Shown: positions 63,561-64,000 of the stretch, piece after piece
Numbering within the stretch: the first letter of the stretch is position 1
How the letters are laid out: the number at the start of each line of letters is the position of its first letter
Assembly (NCBI RefSeq): GCF_017873335.1
Contig: NZ_JAGGKB010000004.1
Coordinates: 94,727-158,726, forward strand
DNA: 64,000 nt
Direction: 5' to 3'
DNA from: Thermococcus stetteri
Lineage (GTDB): Archaea > Methanobacteriota_B > Thermococci > Thermococcales > Thermococcaceae
The notes under the pieces: model-generated
The model's input: only the letters and a program-made list of their open reading frames with translations
The model's database searches: none
Told to the model about the DNA's origin: nothing
Translations under genes and position numbers: made by a program

Positions 63561-64000
63561 GTTATGGTTTTGACAACCTTTCTCAAAATGTTAAAAGCAC
63601 CAACTAAATCCGCATTCATGACAATGCCCTCCCTGTGGCACTTAAACAAACCTCTAAAAATTCTTCCATTAGGATGGCGTTGACCACAGAGAGGGCAGGT
63701 TTGAGAAGTGAAAGCCTCACCAACTACAACAACGGAAATACCATACTCTTCAGCAACCTCTGTTAAACGTTTAATAACGTAATTGAACCGCCAGACGTGA
63801 GAGAGGATGAAATTCTGCTTCCTGCCCTTATCAGAGTTTCTGGCAATTCCTTTAGGATAGCCAACAACAATCCTTGAAACACCGAGACAATAGAGCTTCT
63901 CAACTGTTTGTCTTACCGCCGTGTTAATGTAGTGCTTAGCCTGAAGTTTGGCCTTCTTGTGCATTCTCCTGAGTTTTCTGCTCGTTTTAGCCCCACTCTT
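63428..64000 (-). CDS. tnpB: TnpB-family RNA-guided nuclease (C-terminal 190 residues)
   Basis: Frame open from the window edge to TAA/TAG-type stop at 63428. The RuvC-like motifs are VVVVGEAFTSQTC (catalytic Glu) and MNADLVGAFNILRK (Asp). The zinc finger is CPLCG paired with FKCHREG, where the usual second CxxC is reduced to one Cys, a variant I associate with Thermococcales TnpB-related proteins. Residues before about 30 are basic. The tail NETPQTFPSLARG overlaps the omegaRNA region. N-terminal half not visible. Confidence 0.88.
   Translation of the reverse strand, partial: KSGAKTSRKLRRMHKKAKLQAKHYINTAVRQTVEKLYCLGVSRIVVGYPKGIARNSDKGRKQNFILSHVWRFNYVIKRLTEVAEEYGISVVVVGEAFTSQTCPLCGQRHPNGRIFRGLFKCHREGIVMNADLVGAFNILRKVVKTITPNLSGLYAQGRGNWPKARPEGLKTRFSLGLNETPQTFPSLARG

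Larger units (their letters stand above)
63387..64000 (-). mobile_element. IS200/IS605-family element carrying tnpB, runs off the window
   Basis: Right-end tip CTGACCTCCTCCCCGCCCTGAAGG at the left, with the family hairpin, then the 3' part of tnpB reading leftward. The left end and any tnpA lie beyond 64000. The tip is shared by the miniature copies at 27481 and 60574 and the scar at 34424. Flanks outside the GTCAG tip differ in all four, consistent with separate insertions. Confidence 0.88.

Overview
The window looks like a chromosomal segment of a hyperthermophilic euryarchaeon of the order Thermococcales, most likely a Thermococcus. Support: archaeal-type ApgM, ProRS, MetRS, Trm5b, Trm10, TrmG10, prefoldin alpha and GTP-free PurA; NAD(P)H:rubredoxin oxidoreductase; ferredoxin-dependent 2-oxoacid oxidoreductase; GGTGAT-type ribosome binding sites; BRE/TATA boxes about 45 bases upstream of genes or about 25 bases upstream of leaderless starts; and a CRISPR repeat of the Thermococcales type. 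Most genes are GC-rich and tightly packed, with many ATGA overlaps. I had no database access, so family names rest on motifs and recalled homologues.

Layout. 1-6.6 kb: glycolytic mutase (cut by the window edge), cation exchanger, tRNA methylase, then a TauE/M42 peptidase/hydroxyacid dehydrogenase operon. 6.7-11.1 kb: ProRS and an ATPase-nuclease/carbamoyltransferase pair. 11.1-14.7 kb: a leader and a CRISPR array of 46 repeats with no cas genes nearby. 14.7-18.6 kb: NDP-sugar pyrophosphorylase and a feoABC iron-uptake operon. 19-24.4 kb: redox and iron genes (NROR, ferritin-like protein, MsrAB). 24.6-32.5 kb: 2-oxoacid:ferredoxin oxidoreductase, an IS-derived miniature element, purA, epimerase, pfdA, trm10 and tRNA-Glu. 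32.7-41 kb: trm5b, a broken AAA ATPase, a tldD-[DUF4258-DUF2283]-tldE operon and glyA. 41-47 kb: metG, a membrane-bound regulator with a secreted partner, TauE and GNAT proteins. 47.4-50.9 kb: an oxidative-stress island (peroxiredoxin, rubrerythrin-like proteins, Fur-family regulator, a dpsL gene with a nonsense codon, an encapsulin-cargo-type ferritin without its shell). 51-55.5 kb: MscS, a decayed pyrimidine-dimer glycosylase gene, a CPBP-like protein, a Rieske oxygenase, a heliorhodopsin and an SDR. 55.5-59.6 kb: an OpuC-type osmolyte ABC transporter with two binding proteins. 59.7-64 kb: ZIP transporter, a second miniature element, ferritin-like and DUF59 genes, and the 3' end of a TnpB element.

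The item I would put first is the heliorhodopsin at 53.9-54.7 kb. It keeps both the retinal lysine and the helix-3 counterion glutamate, in an anaerobic hyperthermophile. It has its own TATA box and is followed by a Rieske-type oxygenase, a CPBP-like membrane protein and a wrecked UV-damage glycosylase gene. No retinal synthesis gene is visible. The second theme is TnpB-related: two nearly identical ~400-bp tnpB-less elements that keep an omegaRNA-like right end, one single-hairpin scar that breaks an ATPase gene, and one tnpB copy. The third is the iron and oxygen-stress inventory (feoABC, NROR, seven ferritin-superfamily loci, Fur, Prx, MsrAB), partly decayed. Putative operators were read directly from inverted repeats.
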